From the NCBI GenBank assembly GCA_027016675.1, contig JALUSH010000027.1:1-16991 (forward strand): a stretch of 16,991 bases of DNA, given 5' to 3'. The notes under the pieces were generated by a model that saw only the letters and a list, made by a program, of their open reading frames with translations, had not been told where the DNA came from and did no database searches. Each line of letters opens with the position of its first letter. Position 1 is the stretch's first letter. This DNA comes from Thermodesulfovibrio sp. (GTDB lineage Bacteria > Nitrospirota > Thermodesulfovibrionia > Thermodesulfovibrionales > JdFR-85). Both the position numbers and the translations under genes were made by a program. Below, one piece after another: positions 1-7,341 of the stretch.

Positions 1-2
1 TT

Positions 3-881
3 GAACGCCATAAGAATTTTTTTGGGTTTAAAGATGTGAGGGATGTTGTTAAGAAAGACATCATTGATTATATCAACCATCTTAAACAGGAGACTTACAC
101 TAAACAAAAAGACAAACCCACTCATTTAAGTGAAAAGTCTATTAAAAATATTATAAACAATCTCAGAACCTTCTTTTTATGGGTCAAAAACGACTGTGGC
201 ATGATTGATAAAGTGCCACCCTTCCCAACGGTAACTGTCTCAGAACCATCATTTCAATGGTTTACGATTGACGATCAAATTAAAATCCTTGAGGCATTCC
301 CTGAAGGCGATAGACCTATTATTGCCTTTCTAATGTTACACGGATGCCGTCCTGGCGAAGCCAGAGCTTTGAAAGTTAAACATATAGACATTAAAAACCA
401 GGTCATAACAATTGAAAGTACCTTTTCTGCCAATCAAATTAGGCCAAAGAGAAAAGGCAGGGGTGCCAAGCCAGTTATAATACCAATTCATCCTGAAATG
501 CTTGAGTATTTTAAAGAAAGAGTTAAAAACCATCCTGAAGCCTTTGTGTTTATCAATCCAAGAACTGGTACCCACTACGGCAAAAATGTTTTGTTAAAGT
601 TGTGGAACAAAGTTAGAAAGACTTTAAATATACCTTCCCATGTCAGACTATACGATGCCACAAGACACAGTCTTGCAAGTCAGCTTGTTAATTCAGGTGA
701 ATCTATTTATACTATTTCTAAAATATTAGGCCATACAAATGTAAAGACCACCGAACGCTATCTGCACACTGACATTCAAAGTCTCAGAGCTACCCTTGCT
801 AATAGGTCTTTACAGGATAAAAACAATATTATTACAATAAACCGTCAACAGAAGGTCGTCAACAGACCGTCAACAGAATGA
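3..881 (+). CDS. Tyrosine recombinase / integrase (5' end outside window)
   Basis: Site-specific recombinase of the phage-integrase family, which cuts and rejoins DNA through a covalent tyrosine intermediate. The reading frame is open to the left edge of the window, so the GTG at 36 is probably not the start and part of the N-terminal DNA-binding domain is missing. Numbering from that GTG, residues 1-65 are the rest of the SAM-like core-binding domain and about 75-250 the catalytic domain. Visible catalytic residues are Arg105 (GCRPGEARAL), Lys145 (GRGAKP), Arg210-His211 (DATRHS), His233 (LGHTNV) and nucleophile Tyr242 (ERYLH). The first His of the usual HxxR motif is replaced by Asp207, a substitution at a position known to vary. 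The gene appears more AT-rich than its neighbours (by eye). Its position beside the tRNA fragment indicates that it drives integration of the element to its left. Confidence 0.93.
   Translation, partial: ERHKNFFGFKDVRDVVKKDIIDYINHLKQETYTKQKDKPTHLSEKSIKNIINNLRTFFLWVKNDCGMIDKVPPFPTVTVSEPSFQWFTIDDQIKILEAFPEGDRPIIAFLMLHGCRPGEARALKVKHIDIKNQVITIESTFSANQIRPKRKGRGAKPVIIPIHPEMLEYFKERVKNHPEAFVFINPRTGTHYGKNVLLKLWNKVRKTLNIPSHVRLYDATRHSLASQLVNSGESIYTISKILGHTNVKTTERYLHTDIQSLRATLANRSLQDKNNIITINRQQKVVNRPSTE
843..877 (+). repeat. Three short direct repeats (cgtcaacaga) at the end of the integrase
   Basis: The 10-mer cgtcaacaga occurs at 843-852, 857-866 and 868-877, in direct orientation with start-to-start spacings of 14 and 11 bp. 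It lies inside the last codons of the integrase, 55-90 bp from the tRNA fragment. Repeats of this size close to an att core are typical of arm-type integrase or excisionase binding sites. That role is inferred; the repeats may also be a chance feature of the C-terminal codons. Confidence 0.5.
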
Positions 882-898
882 ATATTAAGGATAGAATT

Positions 899-915
899 TT
901 ATTGAATATCAATAA
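899..915. repeat. 17-bp AT-rich palindrome between integrase and att core
   Basis: ttattga and tcaataa form perfect 7-bp arms around the centre ata. It lies 18 bp after the integrase stop codon and 16 bp before the tRNA T arm. There is no GC-rich stem and no T tract, so it is a poor intrinsic terminator. A protein-binding site (integrase core or accessory factor) is possible. Confidence 0.4.
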
Positions 916-931
916 GTTAAAGTGGGGCTGT

Positions 932-959
932 GTGGGTTCGAGTCCCGTCCACCCCGCCA
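932..959 (+). other. tRNA 3' fragment (att site), probably from tRNA-Asp
   Basis: The sequence folds as the 3' part of a tRNA. T-stem gtggg (932-936), T-loop ttcgagt (937-943), T-stem cccgt (944-948), acceptor strand ccacccc (949-955), discriminator G (956) and encoded CCA (957-959). No matching 5' acceptor (ggggtgg), D arm or anticodon arm is found in the roughly 75 bp upstream, so this is not a complete gene. Discriminator G73 and the string gttcgagtcccgtcc match bacterial tRNA-Asp as I remember it. The second T-stem pair is T-G here where tRNA-Asp usually has C-G, so identity with the intact copy may begin at about 934. It is the displaced half of the attachment site. Confidence 0.75.
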
Positions 960-982
960 TAAAACTTATCTGGAGAATTAGC

Positions 983-1546
983 TTGAAAAGGCATCCATAT
1001 TTTTTATCTTTAACTGTTCTTGTTGTATTATTAAATATAGTCCTTTTGCTATCTGGTTGCAAGGGAAAGGAAGATTCTAATTACACAAAATCACCACCTT
1101 CTGTGGTTACCCAGCTCAATCCTCTCGATACAGAGAAACAGATAATAGCGCTCAAAGAGATAATTGCAAAAGACCCCAATAATCTGACAGCCCTTATAAG
1201 ACTGGGTAATATATATATGGATACCAATCGATTTCAGGAAGCAATACAATACTATAGTAAGGTATTAGAACTTGATCCGCAAAATGTGGATGTACGCGTT
1301 GATATGGGAACATGTTTCAGAAGGATGGGGCAGCCTCAAAAGGCAATAGAGGAGTATAGAAAGGCAATAAAAATAAAACCCGACCACTTATTTGCTCACA
1401 GGAATTCCGGGGTAGTTCTTGCCTTTGATCTGAACAGGCCAAAGGAGGCTATAAAGGAATTTCAGACCTATCTTAAACTGAATCCTGATGCACAGGATGC
1501 AGACCAGATTAAAAAGATAATCATGGAGCTTAAACAGAGAATTTAA
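983..1546 (+). CDS. TPR-repeat lipoprotein
   Basis: A 187-residue protein predicted to be exported and lipid-anchored. The TTG at 983 is chosen as start because GGAG (972-975) lies 7 nt upstream and the protein then begins with a textbook lipoprotein signal: KRH, a hydrophobic stretch, and lipobox LLSGC with Cys26 as the lipidated residue. The frame is open further up to an ATG at 878, but that extension would translate the tRNA fragment (giving VGSSPVHPA), so it is rejected. Three tetratricopeptide repeats follow at roughly residues 60-165, each ending in the usual LDP, IKP or LNP turn (RFQEAIQYYSKVLELDP, QPQKAIEEYRKAIKIKP, RPKEAIKEFQTYLKLNP). TPRs mediate protein-protein contacts; the partner is unknown. 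It could be a cytochrome-maturation or outer-membrane assembly factor, but nothing decides this. It ends 12 bp before marC and may be co-transcribed with it. Confidence 0.85.
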   Translation: MKRHPYFLSLTVLVVLLNIVLLLSGCKGKEDSNYTKSPPSVVTQLNPLDTEKQIIALKEIIAKDPNNLTALIRLGNIYMDTNRFQEAIQYYSKVLELDPQNVDVRVDMGTCFRRMGQPQKAIEEYRKAIKIKPDHLFAHRNSGVVLAFDLNRPKEAIKEFQTYLKLNPDAQDADQIKKIIMELKQRI

Positions 1547-1558
1547 TACAATATAAGT

Positions 1559-2161
1559 ATGTTTGAGCTTATCAGGGATTTCCCGAATGTTTTCATTCCC
1601 ATCTTTGTAGCCATTGATGTCTTTGCGCTACTGCCTGTGTTTCTCAGCCTTACCCAGGGCATGTCGTCTGCTGGATTAAGAAGCGTAATCAGGCAATCTG
1701 TTTTTACTGCCTTTGTTATTAGCATAAGTTTCGTAACCCTGGGCGAGATAATCTTCAGGGTTATAGGTATCACTGTGGATGACTTTAAGATTGCAGGAGG
1801 CATTTTACTTCTGATTATAGCAATATTGGACATTGTCCAGACTGACAAACATGAAAAAAGAAAAAAGGCCACCTCTACCATAGGAATTGTTCCAATTGGT
1901 GTTCCCTTAATTGTTGGACCTGCCCTCCTAACAACCCTCCTTGTGCTGCTGGAACACTATGGTCCAGTACTACCTCTTGTAGCTCTGGTAATTAATCTAA
2001 TTATTGTCTGGTTCCTGTTTACCAGGGCATCTCTTGTTGTAGATATTATCGGAAAGAACGGAATACTTGCTATATCCAAACTAATGGATATCCTTCTTGC
2101 ATCAATAGCTGTAATGATGATACGCATGGGAGTGGAAAACCTTATCAAACAGTTTTATTGA
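1559..2161 (+). CDS. MarC-family (UPF0056) integral membrane protein
   Basis: A 200-residue, very hydrophobic protein of normal length for the MarC family, inner-membrane proteins with about six helices and no firmly established substrate. Family hallmarks seen are the N-terminal helix with FVAIDVFALLPVFLSLT, the central FKIAGGILLLIIAILDI helix, the PIGVPLIVGPALLTTLL segment after a charged loop (TDKHEKRKKA), and a final helix with the ILLASIAVMMIRMGVENL pattern. MarC was once linked to multiple antibiotic resistance in E. coli, but that link was later withdrawn, so no resistance role should be inferred. The ATG at 1559 has only a weak Shine-Dalgarno sequence and lies 12 bp after the TPR lipoprotein gene, suggesting translation from a shared message. 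Confidence 0.88.
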   Translation: MFELIRDFPNVFIPIFVAIDVFALLPVFLSLTQGMSSAGLRSVIRQSVFTAFVISISFVTLGEIIFRVIGITVDDFKIAGGILLLIIAILDIVQTDKHEKRKKATSTIGIVPIGVPLIVGPALLTTLLVLLEHYGPVLPLVALVINLIIVWFLFTRASLVVDIIGKNGILAISKLMDILLASIAVMMIRMGVENLIKQFY

Positions 2162-2174
2162 AAATAAGGCATAG

Positions 2175-2204
2175 TTGACAAGCACTATTAAAAACAAGTA
2201 TTAT
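2175..2204 (+). promoter_or_regulatory. Sigma-70-type promoter of clpC
   Basis: A perfect -35 box TTGACA (2175-2180) is followed after 18 bp by TATTAT (2199-2204), which matches the -10 consensus in 5 of 6 positions. Transcription would start near 2211, giving a leader of about 45 nt that carries AAGGAG (2245-2250) 5 nt before the clpC ATG. No CtsR-type heptad repeat (GGTCAAA) and no CIRCE-like long inverted repeat is seen nearby, so the usual Gram-positive heat-shock control of clpC is not evident. Confidence 0.72.
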
Positions 2205-2255
2205 GAATTAAAGGTATTGAGCAAATTTGACGATAAGTAAAAGTAAGGAGCTTTT

Positions 2256-4700
2256 ATGTTTGAAAAATTTACTGAAAGAGGAAGAAAGGTTATCATATAT
2301 GCCAAGGAAGAGGCAGAGAGAAGACAGAACGACTACCTTGGCACTGAACACCTTCTACTTGGTCTGATTAGAGAACAGGATGGCCTGCCTGTAGTTATAC
2401 TTAAGAAAATGGGCATATCCATTGAAGAAATCAGGGTTGAGGTAGAGAGAAATCTACCTCCTGCTACTAATATATTAACCTTTGGAGACATACCTTTCAC
2501 ACCCAGAGCAAAAAAGGTACTGGAGCTTGCCATTGAGGAAGCAAGGCTCCTTGGCCATAATTACATAGGCAGTGAACATCTTTTACTTGGTCTTATACGT
2601 GAGGATGAAGGTATAGGTGGTAAGATACTGAGAAACCTTGGTGCCAATCTGCTTGGCGCCCGCCAGCTTGCCATAAATCTTTCCATGAGAAGTCAGCCTC
2701 ATGTGAGAGAAAAGAAGACACACACTCCTGCCCTTGATGAATTCGGTAAAGACCTTACTGATCTTGCAAAGAAAGGAAAGCTTGACCCTGTGATAGGCAG
2801 GGAAAGAGAGATAGAGAGAATACTGCAGATCCTGGGCAGAAGGATCAAGAATAATCCTGCTATTATAGGCGATGCAGGGGTAGGGAAAACCGCCATTGTA
2901 GAAGGGCTTGCACAAAAGATTGTGTCAGGTGATGTTCCTGACCAGATGCTCGGAAAAAGGATTGTTTCCCTTGATCTTGGTGCCCTCATTGCAGGTACCA
3001 AATACAGGGGACAGTTCGAGGAACGGCTGAAGGTGGTAATGAAGGAAATAAAGCAATCTGACAATGTCATATTATTCATTGATGAATTCCATACCCTGAT
3101 TGGTGCAGGTGCTGCAGAGGGTTCAGTGGATGCTTCAAATATGCTAAAGCCCTCCCTTTCAAGGGGTGAAATTCAATGCATTGGCGCTACAACAGTGGAT
3201 GAATACAGAAAGTATATAGAAAAGGATGCAGCCCTTGAAAGAAGATTCCAGCCCATATATGTGGAACCTCCTACTGTTGAAGAGACAATTGATATCCTGA
3301 AAGGTCTAAAATCCAAATATGAGGCGCATCACAGGGTTAAATACAGCGAGGAGGCCATAGTAGCTGCTGCAAAACTATCAGACCGTTATATCTCTGACAG
3401 GAATCTCCCTGACAAGGCAATAGATGTCATGGACGAAACAGGTTCCCGTATAAAGTTAAAAAGATATACTCAGCCTCATGAATTAAAAGAGATAGAGCAG
3501 GAGATGGAGAGGCTTGCAAAGGAAAAGACCCTTTATATAAAACTACAGGACATCGAGAAAGCAGCAACCATAAGGGCAGAGGAGGAAAAACTTCGCAGAC
3601 TTCACGAACAGGTGCACAAAAAATGGCGTGATAATCTGACAAAGGAAATACCTCTTATAACAGAAGAAGATATAGCATATACTGTATCTAAGATGACAGG
3701 TATACCACTTATAAAGCTTGAACAGGAAGAAACGGAGAAACTCCTGCAGATGGAAGATGAACTACACAAGAGAATCATCGCCCAGGATGAGGCCATAAAG
3801 GCTGTATGCAGGGCAATCAGGCGTTCCAGAACAGGCATAAAGAATAGAAAGAAACCAATTGGTTCTTTCCTCTTCCTTGGCCCTACAGGTGTAGGGAAGA
3901 CAGAACTTGCAAAGGCACTTGCAGAGTTTCTATTTGATGATGAAAGTTCTCTTATAAAGATAGACATGTCAGAGTACATGGAAAGATTCAATGTCTCAAG
4001 GCTTACAGGAGCACCTCCAGGCTATGTAGGTTATGAAGAAGGTGGTCAGTTAACCGAAAAAGTCAGAAAGAAGCCCTATTCTGTTGTTCTCTTTGACGAG
4101 ATAGAAAAGGCACATCCTGATGTTTATAATATCCTGCTTCAGGTTCTTGATGAAGGAGTGCTTACTGATAGCATGGGCAGGAAGATCGATTTCAAAAATA
4201 CTGTGATCATTATGACCTCAAACCTTGGTGCAAGGATTATCGAGAAAGGAACTCCTCTCGGTTTCTTCAGGGAGTCAGCCGAGGATATCTATTCCAAGAT
4301 AAAAGAGAATGTCCTGGGAGAACTCAAAAAAGCCTTCAATCCAGAGTTCCTGAACAGGATCGATGAGATTGTAGTGTTCCATCCACTTGAGAAGGAACAT
4401 CTCTTCTCAATCATTGACCTTCTTATTGAGGAAACAAATAAACAACTGATTGAACATGAGCTTATAATTGAACTGAGTGACGACATAAAAGAGTACCTTG
4501 TAAATAAATACTATCAGCCTGTCTATGGCGCTCGCCCGATGAGAAGGGCAATCCAGAAGGAGATCGAAGATAATCTCTCCGAAGAGATACTGAAAGGCCG
4601 CTTTATGGGAGCAAACAAGATAATCGTTGAGTTAGAAGAAAACAGGCCTGTCTTCAGGGTTGCGAAAGAAGAGGAAATTATCACAGCAAGCGTCAATTGA
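2256..4700 (+). CDS. clpC: ATP-dependent Clp protease ATPase subunit ClpC
   Basis: An 814-residue Hsp100 unfoldase that feeds substrates into the ClpP peptidase. Domains in order: two N-terminal Clp_N repeats (about 1-145, repeated GTEHLLLGLIRE and GSEHLLLGLIRE), AAA+ D1 with Walker A GDAGVGKT (205-212) and Walker B ILFIDE (272-277), a middle region with a UVR motif (about 425-450, LYIKLQDIEKAATIRAEEEKLRR), then AAA+ D2 with Walker A GPTGVGKT (542-549), pore loop GYVGYEEGG (589-597), Walker B VVLFDEIEKAH (610-620) and the C-terminal D2-small domain. The short middle domain with UVR separates ClpC from ClpB. Length is normal. In Firmicutes clpC follows ctsR-mcsA-mcsB; none of these is here and the gene has its own promoter and a strong ribosome-binding site, so it is probably monocistronic. 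Adaptor use and regulation are unknown. Confidence 0.97.
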   Translation: MFEKFTERGRKVIIYAKEEAERRQNDYLGTEHLLLGLIREQDGLPVVILKKMGISIEEIRVEVERNLPPATNILTFGDIPFTPRAKKVLELAIEEARLLGHNYIGSEHLLLGLIREDEGIGGKILRNLGANLLGARQLAINLSMRSQPHVREKKTHTPALDEFGKDLTDLAKKGKLDPVIGREREIERILQILGRRIKNNPAIIGDAGVGKTAIVEGLAQKIVSGDVPDQMLGKRIVSLDLGALIAGTKYRGQFEERLKVVMKEIKQSDNVILFIDEFHTLIGAGAAEGSVDASNMLKPSLSRGEIQCIGATTVDEYRKYIEKDAALERRFQPIYVEPPTVEETIDILKGLKSKYEAHHRVKYSEEAIVAAAKLSDRYISDRNLPDKAIDVMDETGSRIKLKRYTQPHELKEIEQEMERLAKEKTLYIKLQDIEKAATIRAEEEKLRRLHEQVHKKWRDNLTKEIPLITEEDIAYTVSKMTGIPLIKLEQEETEKLLQMEDELHKRIIAQDEAIKAVCRAIRRSRTGIKNRKKPIGSFLFLGPTGVGKTELAKALAEFLFDDESSLIKIDMSEYMERFNVSRLTGAPPGYVGYEEGGQLTEKVRKKPYSVVLFDEIEKAHPDVYNILLQVLDEGVLTDSMGRKIDFKNTVIIMTSNLGARIIEKGTPLGFFRESAEDIYSKIKENVLGELKKAFNPEFLNRIDEIVVFHPLEKEHLFSIIDLLIEETNKQLIEHELIIELSDDIKEYLVNKYYQPVYGARPMRRAIQKEIEDNLSEEILKGRFMGANKIIVELEENRPVFRVAKEEEIITASVN

Positions 4701-4917
4701 TTCAGGTATTAGATTATGTTCTTGATATAATCATTAAGTTCCTGTAATAAATCATTTTACTGTCCAATGAATTGAACTATTTTTATGAGGTACCATGCCT
4801 TATTAGTACTTTAGGCAGATGTGATAATAAATATAGTTGAAATTTGTTATCATATTGGATACTCTTAACAATATTTCCGTCTAAAAAAGTCTGAAATTTA
4901 ATTATAAGGTTTTTCAG

Positions 4918-5409
4918 GTGAAATACAAAGGGATAATACTGCTTGTTCTACTATCACTGGGATTATTTCTGATCTTATTGAGCCAGCAAATTGTGGGACC
5001 AAAACCGCGTGGTGTTGCTGAAGGACTCAGGGCACCTGATTTTAAACTATACGACAGGAACGGCACGGAAATCAATCTTGCAAAGCTGAAAGGGAAAACC
5101 GTGTTTGTCCACTTCTGGGCATCGTGGTGTAAGGAATGCCGTGCAGAGCTACCTTCTATTCAAAAACTCTATGATAGAAAAAGATCAGATCCGAATTTTG
5201 TTTTCCTTGGCATAGTTTACAGGGAAGACCCTGTTGTTTCAAGACAGTATCTCGAAAAGAATAATTTTGATATACCCATATACGTTGACCCAGATGAAAA
5301 CACTGCCAAGGCGTTTGGGGTGACAGGAGTTCCTGAAACCTATATTATTTCTCCTGAAGGGATTGTCAAAAAGAAGATCATAGGTCCAGGGCAGTGGGAT
5401 AATTTCTGA
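4918..5409 (+). CDS. Membrane-anchored TlpA/ResA-type thiol-disulfide oxidoreductase
   Basis: A 163-residue protein with an N-terminal membrane anchor (about residues 4-25) and a thioredoxin-like domain outside the cytoplasmic membrane. The active site is WCKEC (in FWASWCKECRAELPSIQKLY), and the cis-proline loop is GVPET (GVTGVPETYIISPEG). The extra segment between the two (VVSRQYLEKNNFDIPIYVDPDENTAKAFGV) is typical of the AhpC/TSA-Redoxin-like TlpA/ResA/CcmG group. These proteins reduce heme-binding cysteines of apocytochromes before heme ligation. The start is GTG at 4918 with AAGG 8 nt upstream. The gene converges on the multiheme cytochrome gene, with stop codons 2 bp apart, which fits a role in maturing cytochrome c, although it is transcribed separately. 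A general periplasmic reductase is the alternative. Confidence 0.88.
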   Translation: MKYKGIILLVLLSLGLFLILLSQQIVGPKPRGVAEGLRAPDFKLYDRNGTEINLAKLKGKTVFVHFWASWCKECRAELPSIQKLYDRKRSDPNFVFLGIVYREDPVVSRQYLEKNNFDIPIYVDPDENTAKAFGVTGVPETYIISPEGIVKKKIIGPGQWDNF

Positions 5410-5411
5410 GT

Positions 5412-7340
5412 TTATTGGACAGTATTTCCTCTGTATTGTTTTAGAAATTCCTCTGCTCTGTCAAGATTATGGACTACCCTTTCCTTCAGTTCCTCGAATC
5501 TTCTCTTCTTTTTCTTATCATCAGATGGAATCTTTTTTTCTATATTTGCAAGCTCTTCTTTAATCTTATTATAGATAGTAAGATACCTTCTGTACTTTGC
5601 CCTGTCTGTTTTGATAGAAAAGTCACCAGGCACAATCCACTTGTCCTGCAGATATACCCATGTGGCAAAGTCTGTCAGTTTATAACCTGGATATACCTTT
5701 ATGGGGGTGGTATTCTCCATGTCCACAAATCTCAGACCTTTATTGTCAGCAACAATCCTGTGGCGTCCCAGGAATGTGTCTGCACCGTCATAATCATTAA
5801 ACTCCCAAACAGAATCTGCAATCTGACCTCCTGAGGCATGACAGCTTTCACATTCCCTTGCCTTTCCCAGAGGATGAGCAGCCTGTTCTATCTCAACCCA
5901 GAGAAGATGCTTGTTGTTTCCTGGAAGGTTATCAAAGGTTCCCACAATGTAATAGGCATCCCTGGTCTCCCCTTTTGGCCAGCGAAACTTTACGCTCCCT
6001 GAGGGTTTTACATCCACCTTGATATTACCCACACTATGGGGCCAGACCTTAACTGGCATCCATATGCCCTTCTGATCCTTCATCAGTATGGGCGGTGACT
6101 GTACACCATAGTAAAGGGAATATTTATGAAATGGATTGGGGTTCTCTCCCACAGTTCCAGGCCCCCATACGGTTATCTGATACCCGCCAAGTTTGCTGAT
6201 ATGACATGTGGCACAATCCATATTCCTGTGCAGGCTGTCTTCACTGTGGGCATCTTCTGCATCTATGTGACAGTCCTGACATGAGGCATTACGCTCCATA
6301 TCACCCATCCCCTTCTCACCGGTAGGATGACAATCAATACACTGGATACCTTTTTTGTAATGTACATCAGGGGCCATCCCCTGGGGTATCGAATAATCAC
6401 CTCCAATGTAGGTCTCTCCCCTACGGCTTACCATGGCTCCTGGATGGCAGGTACTTGCGCCTCTGCCATTGCCAGAACAACTCTTAGCATCAGGTTTTCT
6501 TACAAAATTGTGCCTGCCTTTTTTATTGGAAGGCTGGTAATGACAGTCAAGACATCCCGCATGACATACATTACAGAACTTCTGCTTTGCCTCTGCCTGC
6601 TCTCTTGTAAAACCTGTATTGAGTTCTCTGGCAATCTCCTCTGTGTTTCTGTAATCAAAACCTGACTTTTCAAGCACCGCAGGTGGTGGCAGATCGGCAA
6701 AAGAGGGACCGCAATTGTGAGGCCCATAGGGTTTCAGCCATGTCCTCATGGTTCTCTGACGATAATTCCTACCCATTATACTGTGTTTAAACTGCCTGAG
6801 TTCCTCGGGATGGCAACCACTTTTTCCACAGGTCTTTGCTGCAATCTCAGGGTCAAAACCAAAGGTTCTGGTATCCCTGTCGTGCCAGAGAATGTTTCTT
6901 ACATAATCAAGCATATACAGCTCACCATCCTCCTCAATCTTTGGCATTAAGGCAAACATCTCATCATCACCACTCTCCCTTAATGGACCAGGATATCCAA
7001 GCTCTCTGGGGATCAGGTTTCCATTGTTTCCAACGATTAGCATCTTGAGCATTTCCTTGTGTGCCTTATCCTTATCCTTTGCCCTGCCATTGCCAAGATG
7101 ACAATCCCTGCATTGAATATAGGGATGATGACTCTCCTTTTCCACATCTTCCTGACTGACATAGGCCCATGATGCGTTGAGTTTTTCGAGCTTTTTCTTA
7201 TCTGCATGACACCTGACACATTCTACAGAGGTGTTATTCCATGCCCTGTAACCCAGAAAGCTCAATACCACTATAAGCTGAAAAATCAGAAGTGCTATAA
7301 GCCACGGTGAGATTCTATCGGAAAGTCTTCCCACAGGCAT
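5412..7340 (-). CDS. Membrane-anchored multiheme (about ten-heme) c-type cytochrome
   Basis: A 642-residue electron-transfer protein with one N-terminal membrane anchor (about residues 12-30) and the rest in the periplasm. Eight canonical CxxCH heme sites are visible: Cys41, Cys77, Cys256, Cys263, Cys334, Cys354, Cys376 and Cys497. Two spaced variants are also present: CGKSGCH (Cys171, Cx4CH) and Cys288 to Cys298-His299 (Cx9CH), for a likely total of nine or ten hemes. Residues 380-490 lack heme motifs and may form a substrate-binding or beta-rich domain; the C-terminus (about 585-640) is a charged helix with coiled-coil character. I do not recognise a named enzyme: hydroxylamine oxidoreductase and NrfA signatures are not seen. 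It starts 1 nt after the ymdB stop, so it is the last gene of the rarA-rny-ymdB run. It may be an electron conduit from the quinone pool or a reductase. Confidence 0.92.
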   Translation of the reverse strand: MPVGRLSDRISPWLIALLIFQLIVVLSFLGYRAWNNTSVECVRCHADKKKLEKLNASWAYVSQEDVEKESHHPYIQCRDCHLGNGRAKDKDKAHKEMLKMLIVGNNGNLIPRELGYPGPLRESGDDEMFALMPKIEEDGELYMLDYVRNILWHDRDTRTFGFDPEIAAKTCGKSGCHPEELRQFKHSIMGRNYRQRTMRTWLKPYGPHNCGPSFADLPPPAVLEKSGFDYRNTEEIARELNTGFTREQAEAKQKFCNVCHAGCLDCHYQPSNKKGRHNFVRKPDAKSCSGNGRGASTCHPGAMVSRRGETYIGGDYSIPQGMAPDVHYKKGIQCIDCHPTGEKGMGDMERNASCQDCHIDAEDAHSEDSLHRNMDCATCHISKLGGYQITVWGPGTVGENPNPFHKYSLYYGVQSPPILMKDQKGIWMPVKVWPHSVGNIKVDVKPSGSVKFRWPKGETRDAYYIVGTFDNLPGNNKHLLWVEIEQAAHPLGKARECESCHASGGQIADSVWEFNDYDGADTFLGRHRIVADNKGLRFVDMENTTPIKVYPGYKLTDFATWVYLQDKWIVPGDFSIKTDRAKYRRYLTIYNKIKEELANIEKKIPSDDKKKKRRFEELKERVVHNLDRAEEFLKQYRGNTVQ

Positions 7341-7341
7341 T

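Larger units (their letters stand above)
1..959. mobile_element. Right end of a tRNA-integrated element (partial)
   Basis: A tyrosine recombinase gene ends about 50 bp before a tRNA 3' fragment that has no 5' half. This is the layout left when a prophage or genomic island recombines into the 3' end of a tRNA gene: the intact tRNA is rebuilt at one end and the original 3' fragment is displaced to the other. Because the fragment reads on the + strand and follows the integrase, the element body should extend leftward beyond the window, with the intact tRNA at its far end. No other element gene is visible. Whether it is a phage or an island cannot be told from here. Confidence 0.7.

Noticed and set aside
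928..959. Selenocysteine tRNA, because of G73 and CCA
   Set aside because: Bacterial tRNA-Sec has 13 paired bases on the 3' side (8-bp acceptor plus 5-bp T stem); here only 12 fit, the canonical 7 plus 5, and there is no 5' half.
878..982. Coding region upstream of the TPR lipoprotein from ATG 878
   Set aside because: It translates the tRNA fragment, lacks a ribosome-binding site of its own and buries the lipoprotein signal peptide.
4701..4760. Terminator after clpC (gattat ... ataatc)
   Set aside because: A 6-bp A-T-rich stem with a 9-nt loop and no T tract is not a credible terminator.
4837..4863. Promoter for the thioredoxin gene: TTGAAA (4837-4842) and GATACT (4858-4863)
   Set aside because: Spacing is only 15 bp and the -10 box matches at 4 of 6 positions; too weak in AT-rich DNA to report as a feature.
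5469..6665. Open frames on the + strand opposite the multiheme cytochrome
   Set aside because: They lie antisense to a gene with ten heme motifs, have no ribosome-binding sites or recognisable domains, and reflect its codon pattern.
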